Positions 63,366-64,000 of a stretch of DNA of 64,000 nucleotides are shown one piece after another. Below the pieces are notes generated by a model. That model saw only the letters and a program-made list of their open reading frames with translations, was not told where the DNA came from and ran no database searches. A program made the position numbers and the translations under genes. The stretch's first letter is position 1. Every line of letters begins with the position of its first letter. This stretch comes from Trichoplusia ni (Eukaryota; Arthropoda; Insecta; Lepidoptera; Noctuidae), in contig NC_039499.1 in the NCBI RefSeq assembly GCF_003590095.1, forward strand, positions 1,116,001 through 1,180,000, written 5' to 3'.

Positions 63366-63620
63366 ACTGTTGCCCGCGACTTCGTCCCCGTGGGTAGAAT
63401 ATATAAGTTATGATTTATACCTGCTCTGTTCTTTTCACATTTTCCATTGTATCTTCGCTCCTATTAGTCGCAGCGTGATGGTTTATAGCATAAAGCCTTC
63501 CATGAATGGTCTATTCAACACAAAAAGAATTTTTCAATTCGGCCCAGTAGTTTCCGAGATTAGCGCGTTCAAACAAACAAACAATCAAACAAACTCTTCA
63601 GCTTTGTATATTAGTATAGA
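63366..63620 (-). mobile_element. Helitron-like element, nearly full-length copy
   Basis: Plus-strand reading starts TGTTGCCCGCGACTTCGTCC, passes CGCTCCTATTAGTCGCAGCG, and ends TATTAGTATAGA. The CTAG terminus is mutated (CACTG). It is very similar to the copy at 45488-45744. An open frame across it (63361-63633) is an artefact of the repeat. Confidence 0.6.
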
Positions 63621-63794
63621 TATAGATTTGTGAGCATTTAGAAAATACATTTACAGGTCCAAAATGGCGTTTTTCGATCGAACAATTAACAGTTTATTCA
63701 ATTTTGATTTAACATAAAAAACCGTTTCAAAAACACTGTACAAAACTTAATTATCCTGCAAAAAATACCGTTTGACTACAACATCTGCTGTTCG

Positions 63795-63828
63795 CTACGA
63801 AACTACTACGAATTGTAGTTCGTCGTAG
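63795..63828. repeat. Short hairpin
   Basis: CTACGAAACTAC and GTAGTTCGTCGTAG can pair over 12 bases with a 2-base bulge and an 8-base loop (TACGAATT). It may be a trace of a MITE centre or a structured RNA element. Nothing else is recognised in 63621-64000. Confidence 0.35.
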
Positions 63829-64000
63829 AACGGTATTCTTCACATTTCTTTCGTTCGCAATAAAACTGAATTCACGTAACTCATGTTTTTGAAAGTACGG
63901 AGATAAAAAATGTACTTTCTGGAGTCGTTAAGATATTAAAGTTAAGCCTTAAAAGCTTAAAAACATTTCCTTATTTGGCAGTGGTAAGCGTGCAGCTGTG

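Noticed and set aside
63361..63633. A 90-codon plus-strand frame
   Set aside because: It lies entirely on a Helitron-like repeat copy; the same sequence at 45488 is not open.
1..64000. CRISPR arrays, integrons, phage or operon structure
   Set aside because: No regularly spaced direct repeats or bacterial gene organisation; introns and SINEs show eukaryotic nuclear DNA.

Overview
The window is animal nuclear DNA, most likely from a lepidopteran (moth or butterfly). It is AT-rich, its genes have short GT-AG exons, and its interspersed repeats look like those of moth genomes: tRNA-derived SINEs, small Helitron-like elements and MITEs. Species and family cannot be fixed from the sequence alone. 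Repeat class names rest on visible ends, target-site duplications and recalled lepidopteran repeats; no search was run.

Two genes can be supported, both complete microsomal cytochrome P450s of ecdysteroid metabolism, and they converge tail to tail. CYP306A1 (phantom) lies on the plus strand at 3765-9413 with 7 coding exons and 539 residues. It is the 25-hydroxylase of ecdysone synthesis. CYP18A1 lies on the minus strand at 15802-13424 with 6 coding exons and 544 residues. It is the 26-hydroxylase that inactivates 20-hydroxyecdysone. One gene builds the moulting hormone and its neighbour destroys it. A shared phase-1 intron and two further introns displaced by a single nucleotide support descent from a tandem duplication.

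Layout: 1-3764 is the left flank, with a GC-rich island (235-345), a MITE (1835-2054) and the CYP306A1 promoter region. 3765-9413 is CYP306A1, with a TA-flanked MITE in intron 5 and a 2.5-kb last intron. 9414-13423 is the 4-kb convergent spacer with both 3' UTRs. 13424-15802 is CYP18A1, with a TATA/initiator candidate near 15963-15996. 16000-64000 is a 48-kb stretch without a recognisable gene. It carries five Helitron-like copies, four copies of a CWG-duplicating MITE, SINEs of at least three kinds (some nested), and scraps of other repeats. Within it I mark a few candidate regulatory sites and one isolated exon-like segment.

I found no CRISPR array, true tRNA or rRNA gene, bacterial operon, virus or intact autonomous transposon. 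Nothing supports a wholly new biological system. The most informative features are the P450 pair, its intron history and the candidate steroid-response sites.
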